Of a DNA stretch of 7,509 bases, positions 1 to 6,509 are shown piece by piece. The stretch lies in NCBI RefSeq assembly GCF_002399615.1, contig NZ_DHDZ01000014.1:1957-9465 (forward strand). The letters run 5' to 3'. The position numbers were made by a program, and so were the translations under genes. The notes below the pieces were generated by a model. That model did not search any database, was not told the origin of the DNA, and saw nothing but the letters and a program-made list of their open reading frames with translations. Each line of letters opens with the position of its first letter. The stretch's first letter is position 1. Source of the DNA: Pedobacter sp. UBA4863. GTDB lineage: Bacteria > Bacteroidota > Bacteroidia > Sphingobacteriales > Sphingobacteriaceae.

Positions 1-78
1 AAAAGTAAGAGCCCAGCGGCGGCGAGCTTAAAAAAATATTTCAAACATCATTTCATATAGGTCTTACCTGAATTCGCG
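1..78. other. Non-coding left edge downstream of the operon
   Basis: No gene can be supported here. The stretch is AT-rich except for a GC-rich island at about 10-28 containing CAGCGGCGGCGAGC, which stands out from its surroundings. I looked for a hairpin that could end the leftward operon, but the island pairs with itself only over three bases at its ends, so I do not call a terminator. It may be the edge of a repeated element or of the next gene outside the window. Confidence 0.4.
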
Positions 79-306
79 TTATGTTATGTTTTTGATAGAG
101 AGGTTTTGCAGTGTATAAAAATTAGATAAATTCTTTTTTATGCTGTCGAGACTGTTCTTCAATAATGTTCGCAGGAACGCTACTTGCACTTCTCCGATTT
201 GACTTGTAAGGGCGAATTGTTCGTTTACTGGAAAGTTTTTTGTTAGCTCATATACGGCTAAAGTAAGCTGATGGGCTTTTTTCCAGATTTCTAATTTGTT
301 TTTCGT
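79..306 (-). pseudogene. Decayed four-helix-bundle protein gene (S23/TIGR02436-like)
   Basis: This is the remnant of a small four-helix-bundle protein of the kind found in rRNA intervening sequences and scattered widely through Bacteroidota genomes; the cellular role of the family is poorly known. The N-terminal part is clear at 294-196: LEIWKKAHQLTLAVYELTKNF followed by EQFALTSQI, matching the family's first helix and turn. Immediately after ATC (198-196) one base is missing. If it is restored, the other frame continues the family pattern RRSASSVPANIIEEQSRQHK and then KEFI. That frame hits TAA at 124-122 where the family usually has a polar residue, and continues as FLYTAK before homology fades. 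The C-terminal third is absent. There is also no ATG: the codon where a start would be expected (306-304) is ACG in a T-K-N-K context. An open frame starting at TTG (354) exists but overlaps the glycosyltransferase stop and is mostly repeat-encoded. One frameshift, one nonsense codon, truncation and a lost start make function unlikely. The upstream neighbour is the glycosyltransferase gene. Confidence 0.75.
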
Positions 307-333
307 TGCTCGTTGTTGGTTTTTCGTTGTTCG
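299..333 (-). repeat. Heptanucleotide tandem array, five units
   Basis: Read on the minus strand from 333, five 7-bp units follow one another without spacers: CGAACAA, CGAAAAA, CCAACAA, CGAGCAA, CGAAAAA. All fit C[GC]A[AG][CA]AA. A weak sixth unit (CGTCTAT, 340-334) may precede them. The array begins 18 nt after the glycosyltransferase stop and runs directly into the four-helix-bundle remnant, taking in its presumed start codon. The period equals that of the array at 3291-3465, but the unit sequence differs. Confidence 0.8.
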
Positions 334-350
334 ATAGACGACAACGACCC

Positions 351-1469
351 TCAATTCAACAATCGCTCAACTCTCGCCACATACTGCTCAAAGCCAAAAT
401 TTTCAATGGACAATTGTTGCTGTGCTATTTTCTGCTCGCTTGTGGCCTTATTTTGCATTAGCGCTAAAAGCGATGTCCCTATTTCATTAACATCCGTGGG
501 ATTAACTAAAATACCTAACTGCCCATTCAACAGCGCATCGGTACTACCATCCCGATTGCCGCCGATAATTTTACAACCATGCGCAGCGGCTTCAATAAAC
601 ACAATGCCAAAACCTTCGCCTTTGCTTGGCATCACAAATACATCTGCTAATAAGAAGTAAGCTGCCAGTTCTTCTTCGGCTAAATAACCAATCAATTTCA
701 CATTTGCATTTAACCCATTTGCTTCAATAAGCTGTTCAATGCGCAGTTGTTCTTCCGCATCGGCTTTGCCAGCAAGCAAATAAGTAAAGTTGTAGCCCTC
801 TTTTTTCAAATCAGCAAGTGCCGTAATGACTACATCGTAACCCTTGTATTGCTCTAATGCGGCTAACCTGTTCAGTGTAAATAGCACTGGATGATTTTCC
901 GCTAGCCCGTATTTTTCTAATAAATACTTGGGTTTAGTAAAAGCTGTTGGAAGATTTAGAAAAGGAGAAAGGCAATTGTTTAATACATTTATTTGTGAGG
1001 AAGACAATTGATGTTGTTCAATCATCCGCTGTTTGGTATAATTGCTTACCGCCCAAACCTCCACATTTTTTCTAATAAAACTGGTTTTCCATTTCGCTAA
1101 ATTGCCCCAAACTTCAATGCCGTGCGCAAATAGAATAAACTTGGTGTGAGGTTTAAAAACGGAAATCAGCTTTGCTACTAACAAGAGGTTAATGTGCGAT
1201 AAGATAACCGTTTTGCTATTTAAACCTTGTTTTAAGCTAGCGAGCATATAGGACAGCTTTTTGCCCGCAAATGCTTTATAATTAGCAATAGCACTGTAAT
1301 TTGTGTCTAAGTCAGCCAATCGGTCATGCATCGAATAGTTGGCCCAGTCGCTTTCGCCAAACAGTTTACGCAACGTATAAATAAAATTTTTACATACTTT
1401 TTCTACACCACCAGTTAAACTAAAGGTATAAAGACTTAAAAAAAGTATGTTGCTTTTAGGGTTTAACAC
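351..1469 (-). CDS. GT4-family glycosyltransferase (GT-B fold)
   Basis: This is a cytoplasmic or membrane-associated glycosyltransferase that probably adds one sugar to a lipid-linked polysaccharide repeat unit; donor and acceptor cannot be read from sequence. Residues are numbered from an upstream TTG at 1493 (380 aa). The N-terminal Rossmann half carries FLSLYTFSLTGGVEKV (18-33), whose glycine-rich loop is typical of GT4 acceptor-side domains, and HGIEVWG (124-130). The C-terminal half (Glycos_transf_1) has NRLAALEQYKG (208-218), with the Arg209/Lys217 pair expected to bind donor phosphates, and KGEGFGIVFIEA (291-302), the E-x7-E motif with Glu293 and Glu301. No signal peptide or membrane helix is seen, and the length is normal. 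No ATG lies near the 5' end. I prefer GTG at 1469, which puts the first strand (NILFLSL) close to the N-terminus as in relatives; it overlaps the end of the amidotransferase gene by 14 nt, whereas TTG at 1493 would overlap it by 38 nt. Either way, translational coupling to that gene is likely. Confidence 0.9.
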   Translation of the reverse strand: MLNPKSNILFLSLYTFSLTGGVEKVCKNFIYTLRKLFGESDWANYSMHDRLADLDTNYSAIANYKAFAGKKLSYMLASLKQGLNSKTVILSHINLLLVAKLISVFKPHTKFILFAHGIEVWGNLAKWKTSFIRKNVEVWAVSNYTKQRMIEQHQLSSSQINVLNNCLSPFLNLPTAFTKPKYLLEKYGLAENHPVLFTLNRLAALEQYKGYDVVITALADLKKEGYNFTYLLAGKADAEEQLRIEQLIEANGLNANVKLIGYLAEEELAAYFLLADVFVMPSKGEGFGIVFIEAAAHGCKIIGGNRDGSTDALLNGQLGILVNPTDVNEIGTSLLALMQNKATSEQKIAQQQLSIENFGFEQYVARVERLLN

Positions 1470-3243
1470 GATAAAATACTTGGTAAACTGCAAAAAGTTT
1501 AGACCAATGCAATTGGTTGTTCTTAAACTTATTTAGCAAACTCAAAGCTTCGCTGTTGTTTTGGTAATGTGCCGCCTTAAGCATGGGCTGGTAGCTTTTA
1601 AACCAATTTTGAAACGGAAAAGTAAAGCCTTTTTTAGGCCTGTTCCAAATGGCTTCGGGTAAAAGGTCTTTATAAGCGTTAATCAATAACGATTTTGGCT
1701 GTGCACTAAATCTTTTTTGGGTAGGTAAGGCTAAGGCGCCCGCTACAACATCCTGGTCTAAAAAAGGCACCCTAACTTCTACACCGTGCGCCATGCTCAT
1801 GTAATCGGTATCTTTTAATAGCTGATTTTGCATGTAAACATTCATCTCAAACCAAGAAATTCTGTCTTCGGCGCTCAATTGCGCTACTTCTTTAGGGCTA
1901 GGGTAGCTGCTTAAAAGTCGTACTACTTTATTTTCGGGTACGCCTAAAAGTTTACTTACGGTGTTAGGGGTAAAAAAGCCTCGTAAAAAAAGGTATTCTC
2001 CTATCGGATTACTGTAGGCCAAAAAGCTAATTCTTTTTAGCTTATCGCTAGGCAGATATTTGGCTAGCCTTAAAATAAACCTAGGCGTTTTTTTTATGTT
2101 TTTAATCAATTGATGTCTTTTGAAAGACGGATAGCCTCCAAAAATTTCATCGGCACCAATACCCGATAGTACGGCCTTTAGCCCATTATCTTTAGCAACT
2201 TTGTTCACAAACCACGAGTTAATACCATCGTTTGAGGGTTGATCCATATCCTCAAAAATTTGTTGGATGTTTTGCTCAAAATCTTCGGCAGTAACGGTAT
2301 AGCTAAGGTGTTTACTGTTAATTTGTTTCGAAACAATGTCTTGATAAGCTTGTTCCGAAAACTCCGGTTCGTTAAAGTTAATACTAACCGTATTGATGCT
2401 TTGTTGGTGCTGCTCGTTGGCAATGATACTGAGTAAGCTACTATCAATACCGCCACTTAAAAATACGCCGATAGGGGCATCAGCAATTAAATGTCTTTTA
2501 ACAGCTGTGTCTAAAAGCTTTTTTGTAGTAATTAGCGCATTACTTGTTTCAATGGTGTTGGGGTAGTCGGCAGCAAATTGCGTAATGCTATGGCTTTGCG
2601 TTTGATGGTCCCAAGTTAAAATAGTGCCTTTGGCTAAGCTAAATACATCTTTTAAGGTAGTAAAAGGCGTTGGGATAAAGCCAAACGATAAAAAATAAAT
2701 AGGCCAGTCTTCATTCATTTCCCAATCTTTGTTAAAAGCGGTAAATGCCTTTACTTCCGATGCAAAATAAAGTTCCTGATTTTTACTGTAGTAGTACAGA
2801 GGTTTTATGCCCAATTCATCTCTTACTAAAAAGGTTTGTTGCTTGTTTTGGTCTAACAATGCAAAGGCAAACATACCTTTTAAGCTTTTAAAAAAACTGG
2901 TGCCGTAAGCTTGATAACCAGCCAAAATCACTTCGGTATCAGTTTGGTTGGCAAAAATGTAGCCTTTTCCAATTAAATCTGCTTTAAGCTCACGGTAATT
3001 ATAAATTTCGCCATTAAAAGTAATCCAAAGGTGATCTTGATAGGGCATGGGCTGCTTACCATTCTCGCTTAAATCTATCAGCGATAGCCTTCGGTGCCCA
3101 AAAGACATGCCTAAACTCGGGAAGGTCTGATAGCCTGCACCATCTGGTCCGCCTTTGTGTAGGGCATTACACATGAGCTGTAGCCGTGCTGCTCGCTCTT
3201 GCTCACTTAAGTTTTCACTAATAATACCTGCTATCCTACACAT
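1456..3243 (-). CDS. asnB: Glutamine-dependent asparagine synthetase-like amidotransferase
   Basis: This is a class II glutamine amidotransferase fused to an ATP-dependent synthetase (595 aa, a usual length of about 600). Glutamine is hydrolysed at the N-terminal domain and the ammonia is passed to an adenylated carboxylate. The start is fixed by MCRIAGI: Cys2 becomes the N-terminal nucleophile after Met removal. Other glutaminase features are HRRLSLID (50-57) and FNGEIYNYREL (76-86). The synthetase domain has the pyrophosphatase loop SGGIDSS (263-269), SGIGADEIFGGY (360-371) and VEVRVPFLDQ (488-497). In E. coli AsnB the second of these reads SGEGSDE, with a catalytically important Glu348; here that position is Ile362. 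Together with the polysaccharide-gene context, this suggests an amidotransferase acting on a sugar carboxylate (as proposed for WbpS-type proteins) rather than housekeeping asparagine synthesis, though the latter is not excluded. The gene overlaps the downstream glycosyltransferase and is preceded by a 341-nt repeat-bearing gap. No Shine-Dalgarno is visible. An A8 run on the coding strand (2095-2088) keeps frame. Confidence 0.93.
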   Translation of the reverse strand: MCRIAGIISENLSEQERAARLQLMCNALHKGGPDGAGYQTFPSLGMSFGHRRLSLIDLSENGKQPMPYQDHLWITFNGEIYNYRELKADLIGKGYIFANQTDTEVILAGYQAYGTSFFKSLKGMFAFALLDQNKQQTFLVRDELGIKPLYYYSKNQELYFASEVKAFTAFNKDWEMNEDWPIYFLSFGFIPTPFTTLKDVFSLAKGTILTWDHQTQSHSITQFAADYPNTIETSNALITTKKLLDTAVKRHLIADAPIGVFLSGGIDSSLLSIIANEQHQQSINTVSINFNEPEFSEQAYQDIVSKQINSKHLSYTVTAEDFEQNIQQIFEDMDQPSNDGINSWFVNKVAKDNGLKAVLSGIGADEIFGGYPSFKRHQLIKNIKKTPRFILRLAKYLPSDKLKRISFLAYSNPIGEYLFLRGFFTPNTVSKLLGVPENKVVRLLSSYPSPKEVAQLSAEDRISWFEMNVYMQNQLLKDTDYMSMAHGVEVRVPFLDQDVVAGALALPTQKRFSAQPKSLLINAYKDLLPEAIWNRPKKGFTFPFQNWFKSYQPMLKAAHYQNNSEALSLLNKFKNNQLHWSKLFAVYQVFYRVKP

Positions 3244-3290
3244 GTGTTCAGAGCGTTCCCGAAGTTCCGATGTTTGCGATGCGCTGCTTC

Positions 3291-3465
3291 CAGCTTTAGT
3301 CTTTCAGCTTTGGTCTTTCAGCTTTGGTCTTTCAGCTTCCAGCTTTAGTCTTCCAGCTTTGGTCTTTCAGCTTTAGTCTTTCAGCTTCCAGCTTTGGTCT
3401 TTCAGCTTTGGTCTTCCAGCTTTAGTCTTTCAGCTTTGGTCTTTCAGCTTTAGTCTTCCAGCTTC
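3291..3465 (-). repeat. Heptanucleotide tandem array, 25 units (175 bp)
   Basis: The 175 bp divide exactly into 25 units of 7 bp with no slippage. On the minus strand the units are of two kinds: AAAGCTG or GAAGCTG (type A), and AAAGACC, AAAGACT, GAAGACC or GAAGACT (type B). They mostly alternate B-A, giving eleven 14-bp dimers, interrupted by single GAAGCTG units at 3465-3459, 3388-3382 and 3339-3333 (77 and 49 bp apart, both multiples of 7). The consensus is RAAGMYB, strongly purine-biased on the transcribed-sense strand. A variant unit (GAAGCAG, 3290-3284) follows the array, and degenerate copies precede it up to 3498. It lies in the leader of the amidotransferase gene and would be transcribed if the operon reads through. 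Arrays of this kind resemble the heptanucleotide STRR repeats known from cyanobacteria in format, not in sequence. Confidence 0.93.
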
Positions 3466-3541
3466 CAGCTTTTCCCACAGCTTCGCCCTTTCAGTCCCAT
3501 TTTGGCACCTACGGTTTTAAGATAATCAATAACCAAATTAG

Positions 3542-3583
3542 TCAATCAATCAAATCAACTAATTATCACATCAATCAATCAAA
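3542..3583. repeat. Pair of 13-bp direct repeats, TCAATCAATCAAA
   Basis: TCAATCAATCAAA occurs at 3542-3554 and again at 3571-3583, with starts 29 bp apart, just downstream of the antiterminator stop codon (the minus-strand reading is TTTGATTGATTGA). Each copy is itself built from TCAA steps. The copies could be simple-sequence expansion or binding sites; nothing in the sequence decides this. Confidence 0.7.
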
Positions 3584-3584
3584 C

Positions 3585-4091
3585 TTACTTCAATGGCGCT
3601 ATATAGGCCATCGAAGTTTTTACTTCTATTGCGTAACCTAAATTTTCTAGTTTTAAAACTAAGCTTTTTTTATTCTTTATCGATACCAATTCGGCAATCA
3701 TGCCTTTAAACGGGCCTGCATTTACCAATACCTTTTCTCCAGGCTGCAGATCGTGTTCAATCAGTTCCAAATCTTCACCCGAAGCCATCAACAGCTTTAG
3801 GTCTTCCATTTGTTTGTCGGGCATAATGGCAATCTTTCCCGAAAAGTAGAGAAAGCGACTAATGCCCTGTGTCATGAAAACTTCTGCGTGTTCCTTGTTA
3901 GAGATGCGTACAAAAAGATAAGACTTAAATAAAGGCTCCTCCACAAGCTTCTTGCGGTCACTCCATTGTTTCCATTCTTTTCTAAGCGGCAAATAGGCTT
4001 CAATACCCTTTCTTTGTAGCTCTTGATATGCCTTTTTCTCTGCCCTAGAATTCGTGTACACCGGATACCACCTATACAAATGATCAATCAT
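3585..4091 (-). CDS. UpxY-like NusG-family transcription antiterminator
   Basis: This is a specialised NusG paralog expected to bind elongating RNA polymerase and suppress termination in a long polysaccharide operon, as UpxY proteins do for Bacteroides capsule loci and RfaH does in enterobacteria. From ATG at 4091 it is 168 aa. The NGN domain covers about residues 6-100: RWYPVYTNSRAEKK (7-20), GIEAYLPLRKEW (29-40) and EPLFKSYLFVR (52-62), the conserved strand of the family. The KOW domain is at about 116-150, with LQPGEKVLVNAGPFKGM (115-131). The length is typical of paralogs and shorter than many housekeeping NusG proteins, and the divergent first half argues against nusG itself. A TTG directly before the ATG would add one residue and is less likely. 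The start lies 9 nt after the tyrosine-kinase stop, so the two genes are surely co-transcribed. No UpxZ-like partner follows it. Confidence 0.9.
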   Translation of the reverse strand: MIDHLYRWYPVYTNSRAEKKAYQELQRKGIEAYLPLRKEWKQWSDRKKLVEEPLFKSYLFVRISNKEHAEVFMTQGISRFLYFSGKIAIMPDKQMEDLKLLMASGEDLELIEHDLQPGEKVLVNAGPFKGMIAELVSIKNKKSLVLKLENLGYAIEVKTSMAYIAPLK

Positions 4092-4100
4092 CAACGCTAT

Positions 4101-6509
4101 TTACTTTTTCCAAAACTGCCACCATTTTTTATTGGGCCCATCGCTATAATAGCCACTACCGTAACCTGTACCCGAATAATCGGAATAATAATAGTAGTTG
4201 GCATAATAGCTGCCGCTATAATTGGTGGTATAATACCTACTATGTAAAATATCATTATCGAAAGCATTTAGCACAATGGTAATGTTCGATAAGTTAAATT
4301 CTTTGTTTAAACGTTCCGGAACTGTGGCCGCTTGGTAACGAGATACACCAGAGCGAATCACGAACAAGCTTACATCGGCCATTCTAATCAACGGAATAGC
4401 ATCCGAAACCAGCCCAACAGGAGCAGAATCGACTATCACAAAATCGTATTCTTTGGTTAAATTTTCCAATAAAGCTTTCATCTTATCAGAATACAATAAC
4501 TCTGAAGGATTGGGCGGTATCGGGCCCGCAGGCACAAAAGTAAGATTTTCTACTTCCGTTTTAAAGGTAATATCCGCCAGTTCGGCCTGGTTAGATAGGT
4601 AAGAACTTAAGCCCTTTAAATTACTCACCTTAAAAGTATGGTGTAATTTAGAACGCCTTAAATCGGCAGCAATTACAATTACTTTTTTGTCTATTAAGCT
4701 AAGGGTACTGGCTAAATTTACGGTGGTAAACGACTTGCCCTCGCCCGATATTTCTGAAGTAATACAAACAATCTTGCTTTTTTTCTCGGCAGCCAAAAAA
4801 CTAAGGTTAGTACGTACCGAGCGCACCGATTCGGCAAATAGCGATTTAGGATTTTTAATAGATAGAATTTGTCTATTGTTCTCATCTATCTCGTCCTGAT
4901 ATTTCCTAATTACCCCAATAATAGGGATAGTAGTTAAGCTTTCTATCGTTTCCTTATCATAAATGTAAGGATTAAGCATCCGTACTAAAAAAATTAAACC
5001 TATGCCTACCACCAAACCAATAATAAGGGCACTGGTATAGGTCTTCTTAGCCACAGGAGCAATGGCGTTAGTGTTATAGAGTGCAAAATCTACAATGGTA
5101 GCTCCCGGGGTAATGGCCGCTTTACTAATTTGCGCTTCTAATTTTTTCTCAGAAAGATAAGTATATACTTTCTGGTTAATGGCCGCATTCGAGGTAAGGT
5201 TAATCAGTTCTCGCTCTGCCTTCGGAATAGTGTTAAAGGTTTGTTTAATCGAGCTAATTTGCTGATCAATATAGTTAATAGTCTTCTGGTTTTTTTGACG
5301 CTGACTGCTGGCATTGCTCACAAAAGCAGATTTAATGTCTAAAATCTGTTTGTCTATTTGTTGTACCTTGTCAGAACTGGTCTTATAATAAATTAAAAGC
5401 TCTTCACGTTTAAGTAATAGCGCATTGTATTGGGTAAGGAGATCGCCCAGCATAGGGTCGGTAATACCCTGTAGATTATAATTAATGGCGTTTAAGTTTT
5501 TGTTGCCTACAATCTCTTTTTCTAATTGGTTAATAAAGATGCCTTGCAGGTTTAACGTGTTTTTCTCCGTTTCTAAATCGGTCAGTTTCTTCATCACGTC
5601 TTGCCCCGTAGCCGAAATATCCAGTACTTTGTTGGCAACCTTAAACTGCTCTAGCTCCGAACCAGAAGACTTTACAGCTTTAGACATGTTCTGCTGTAAA
5701 GTGTCTATAAACTTAATAGTTTGCGTAGCCGAGATGGTTTTTTGATGCCTGTCGTAGTTTACATAAGAACGTAAAACGGCATTCAGCGCATCGGCAGCAA
5801 AATAAGGGTTAATGTCTGTTTGCGATAACGAAAGAATATTGGTTCCCTTGGTTTCGCTCATGTTTAGGCCGCTCGTTATTCTGCCTAAAAAACTAGCTGG
5901 ACTGTTAAATTTAAAGCAATAAACAGAATTGTTCTTGGCAGTAAAGGTAGTGTTGTCTATTTTAAATTTGATGCCTGGCGCACTAATAATTTGCCCAATT
6001 TTATAAGTTTGAACAAGCTCGGTGCCATTCTCTAAACGGGTTAATTTAAAAGAAGTGGCATCAATAGGTTCGTATTCAAATAAACTTCTGGTAAAATTAG
6101 CGCTGTCTTGTTCTATAATGGCAATGTGTAAAGGCTTTTGCGGGTAAATATCGCTGGTTCTTACACGGCCCTTTAAATAAAAGGAAATCTTGTAGTCGAG
6201 TTCTTTTACGGCATTATTTAATACTTCCCTCGAACGAATTACAAACTGCTCCGACTGTAGCTTGTTGGTACGGTCGTAAGCATTGCGCACATTTAGCAAT
6301 TCCGAAATTTCCGAACGTTTTTCTTCAAATTTAAGCGAAGAACTGGTGCTAAAAGTTTCGGGCGTGTACCACAAATAAATATAAGCTATTATAAAAGCAA
6401 TAATGATAGTACTGGCAACCCAATACCACCTGCTAAGAATAATTCTAGCAATTTTAACATAGTCTATATCTTGCTGCACCGTGGCGTTTCCGTTAACTTG
6501 CTGTTCCAT
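4101..6509 (-). CDS. Wzc-like polysaccharide co-polymerase / bacterial tyrosine kinase
   Basis: This inner-membrane protein (802 aa) controls polymer length and export through cycles of tyrosine autophosphorylation, working with the outer-membrane Wza-like protein. Its layout is: a cytoplasmic N-terminus; TM1 at about 31-49; a periplasmic Wzz domain with coiled-coil-rich segments (about 255-460) and the GNVR-like stretch AERELINLTSNAAINQKVY (431-449); TM2 at about 492-510; and a cytoplasmic BY-kinase domain (about 555-755). The kinase shows E560-x2-R563-x2-R566 (oligomerisation motif), Walker A SEISGEGKS (585-593) with Lys592, Walker A' VIVIAADLRR (610-619) and Walker B FVIVDSAP (690-697). 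In Walker A' the first Asp of the usual DxD is Ala614, while Asp616 is kept; substitution at that first position is seen in other Bacteroidota relatives. The C-terminal tail (759-788) contains 13 tyrosines, the expected autophosphorylation cluster, then ends in an aromatic/basic KKWWQFWKK. The single-polypeptide form matches the proteobacterial arrangement, unlike the split CapA/CapB of Firmicutes. Its ATG shares one base with the upstream stop (TAATG), indicating translational coupling. Confidence 0.95.
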   Translation of the reverse strand: MEQQVNGNATVQQDIDYVKIARIILSRWYWVASTIIIAFIIAYIYLWYTPETFSTSSSLKFEEKRSEISELLNVRNAYDRTNKLQSEQFVIRSREVLNNAVKELDYKISFYLKGRVRTSDIYPQKPLHIAIIEQDSANFTRSLFEYEPIDATSFKLTRLENGTELVQTYKIGQIISAPGIKFKIDNTTFTAKNNSVYCFKFNSPASFLGRITSGLNMSETKGTNILSLSQTDINPYFAADALNAVLRSYVNYDRHQKTISATQTIKFIDTLQQNMSKAVKSSGSELEQFKVANKVLDISATGQDVMKKLTDLETEKNTLNLQGIFINQLEKEIVGNKNLNAINYNLQGITDPMLGDLLTQYNALLLKREELLIYYKTSSDKVQQIDKQILDIKSAFVSNASSQRQKNQKTINYIDQQISSIKQTFNTIPKAERELINLTSNAAINQKVYTYLSEKKLEAQISKAAITPGATIVDFALYNTNAIAPVAKKTYTSALIIGLVVGIGLIFLVRMLNPYIYDKETIESLTTIPIIGVIRKYQDEIDENNRQILSIKNPKSLFAESVRSVRTNLSFLAAEKKSKIVCITSEISGEGKSFTTVNLASTLSLIDKKVIVIAADLRRSKLHHTFKVSNLKGLSSYLSNQAELADITFKTEVENLTFVPAGPIPPNPSELLYSDKMKALLENLTKEYDFVIVDSAPVGLVSDAIPLIRMADVSLFVIRSGVSRYQAATVPERLNKEFNLSNITIVLNAFDNDILHSRYYTTNYSGSYYANYYYYSDYSGTGYGSGYYSDGPNKKWWQFWKK

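Larger units (their letters stand above)
3244..3584. other. 341-nt intergenic region between antiterminator and amidotransferase
   Basis: This is the only long non-coding gap inside the gene cluster. In the direction of transcription it holds, in order: a TTGATTGATTGA-type direct repeat (3583-3542); an AT-rich patch with TAATTTG (3540-3534), which resembles but does not fully match the Bacteroidota -7 element TAnnTTTG; a short imperfect inverted repeat GTGCC-AAAAT-GGGAC (3509-3495) with a G-G mismatch; degenerate repeat units (3498-3466); the perfect heptamer array (3465-3291); and about 47 nt of unique leader before the ATG. No open frame here looks protein-like, and I see no stem followed by a T-run that would be a convincing terminator. 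A secondary promoter for the two downstream genes could lie at about 3534-3570, but the match is weak. Confidence 0.6.

Noticed and set aside
5..32. Possible terminator hairpin in the GC-rich island at the left edge
   Set aside because: The two halves pair over only about three bases before mismatching, and no convincing stem followed by a T-run could be drawn.
313..660. Plus-strand open frame of 115 codons
   Set aside because: It lies opposite the C-terminal half of the glycosyltransferase, whose conserved motifs are clear; this is a shadow frame.
2088..2095. A8 tract on the coding strand of the amidotransferase gene as a phase-variation site
   Set aside because: A run of eight in an AT-rich gene encoding Lys-Lys is not unusual, and the frame is intact; no evidence for switching without strain comparison. 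A seven-base T run near the start of the glycosyltransferase (1444-1438) was rejected for the same reason.
3155..3376. Plus-strand open frame running through the heptamer array
   Set aside because: It is antisense to the amidotransferase start and its C-terminal half is only repeat translated in shifting phases; it has no protein-like features.
3244..3584. CRISPR array
   Set aside because: The repeats are contiguous 7-bp units without spacers, and no cas gene is present in the window.
4023..4247. Plus-strand frame with a long isoleucine/valine-rich hydrophobic stretch
   Set aside because: It is the complement of the tyrosine-rich tail of the kinase gene; the apparent membrane segment comes from the TAT/TAC codons read backwards.
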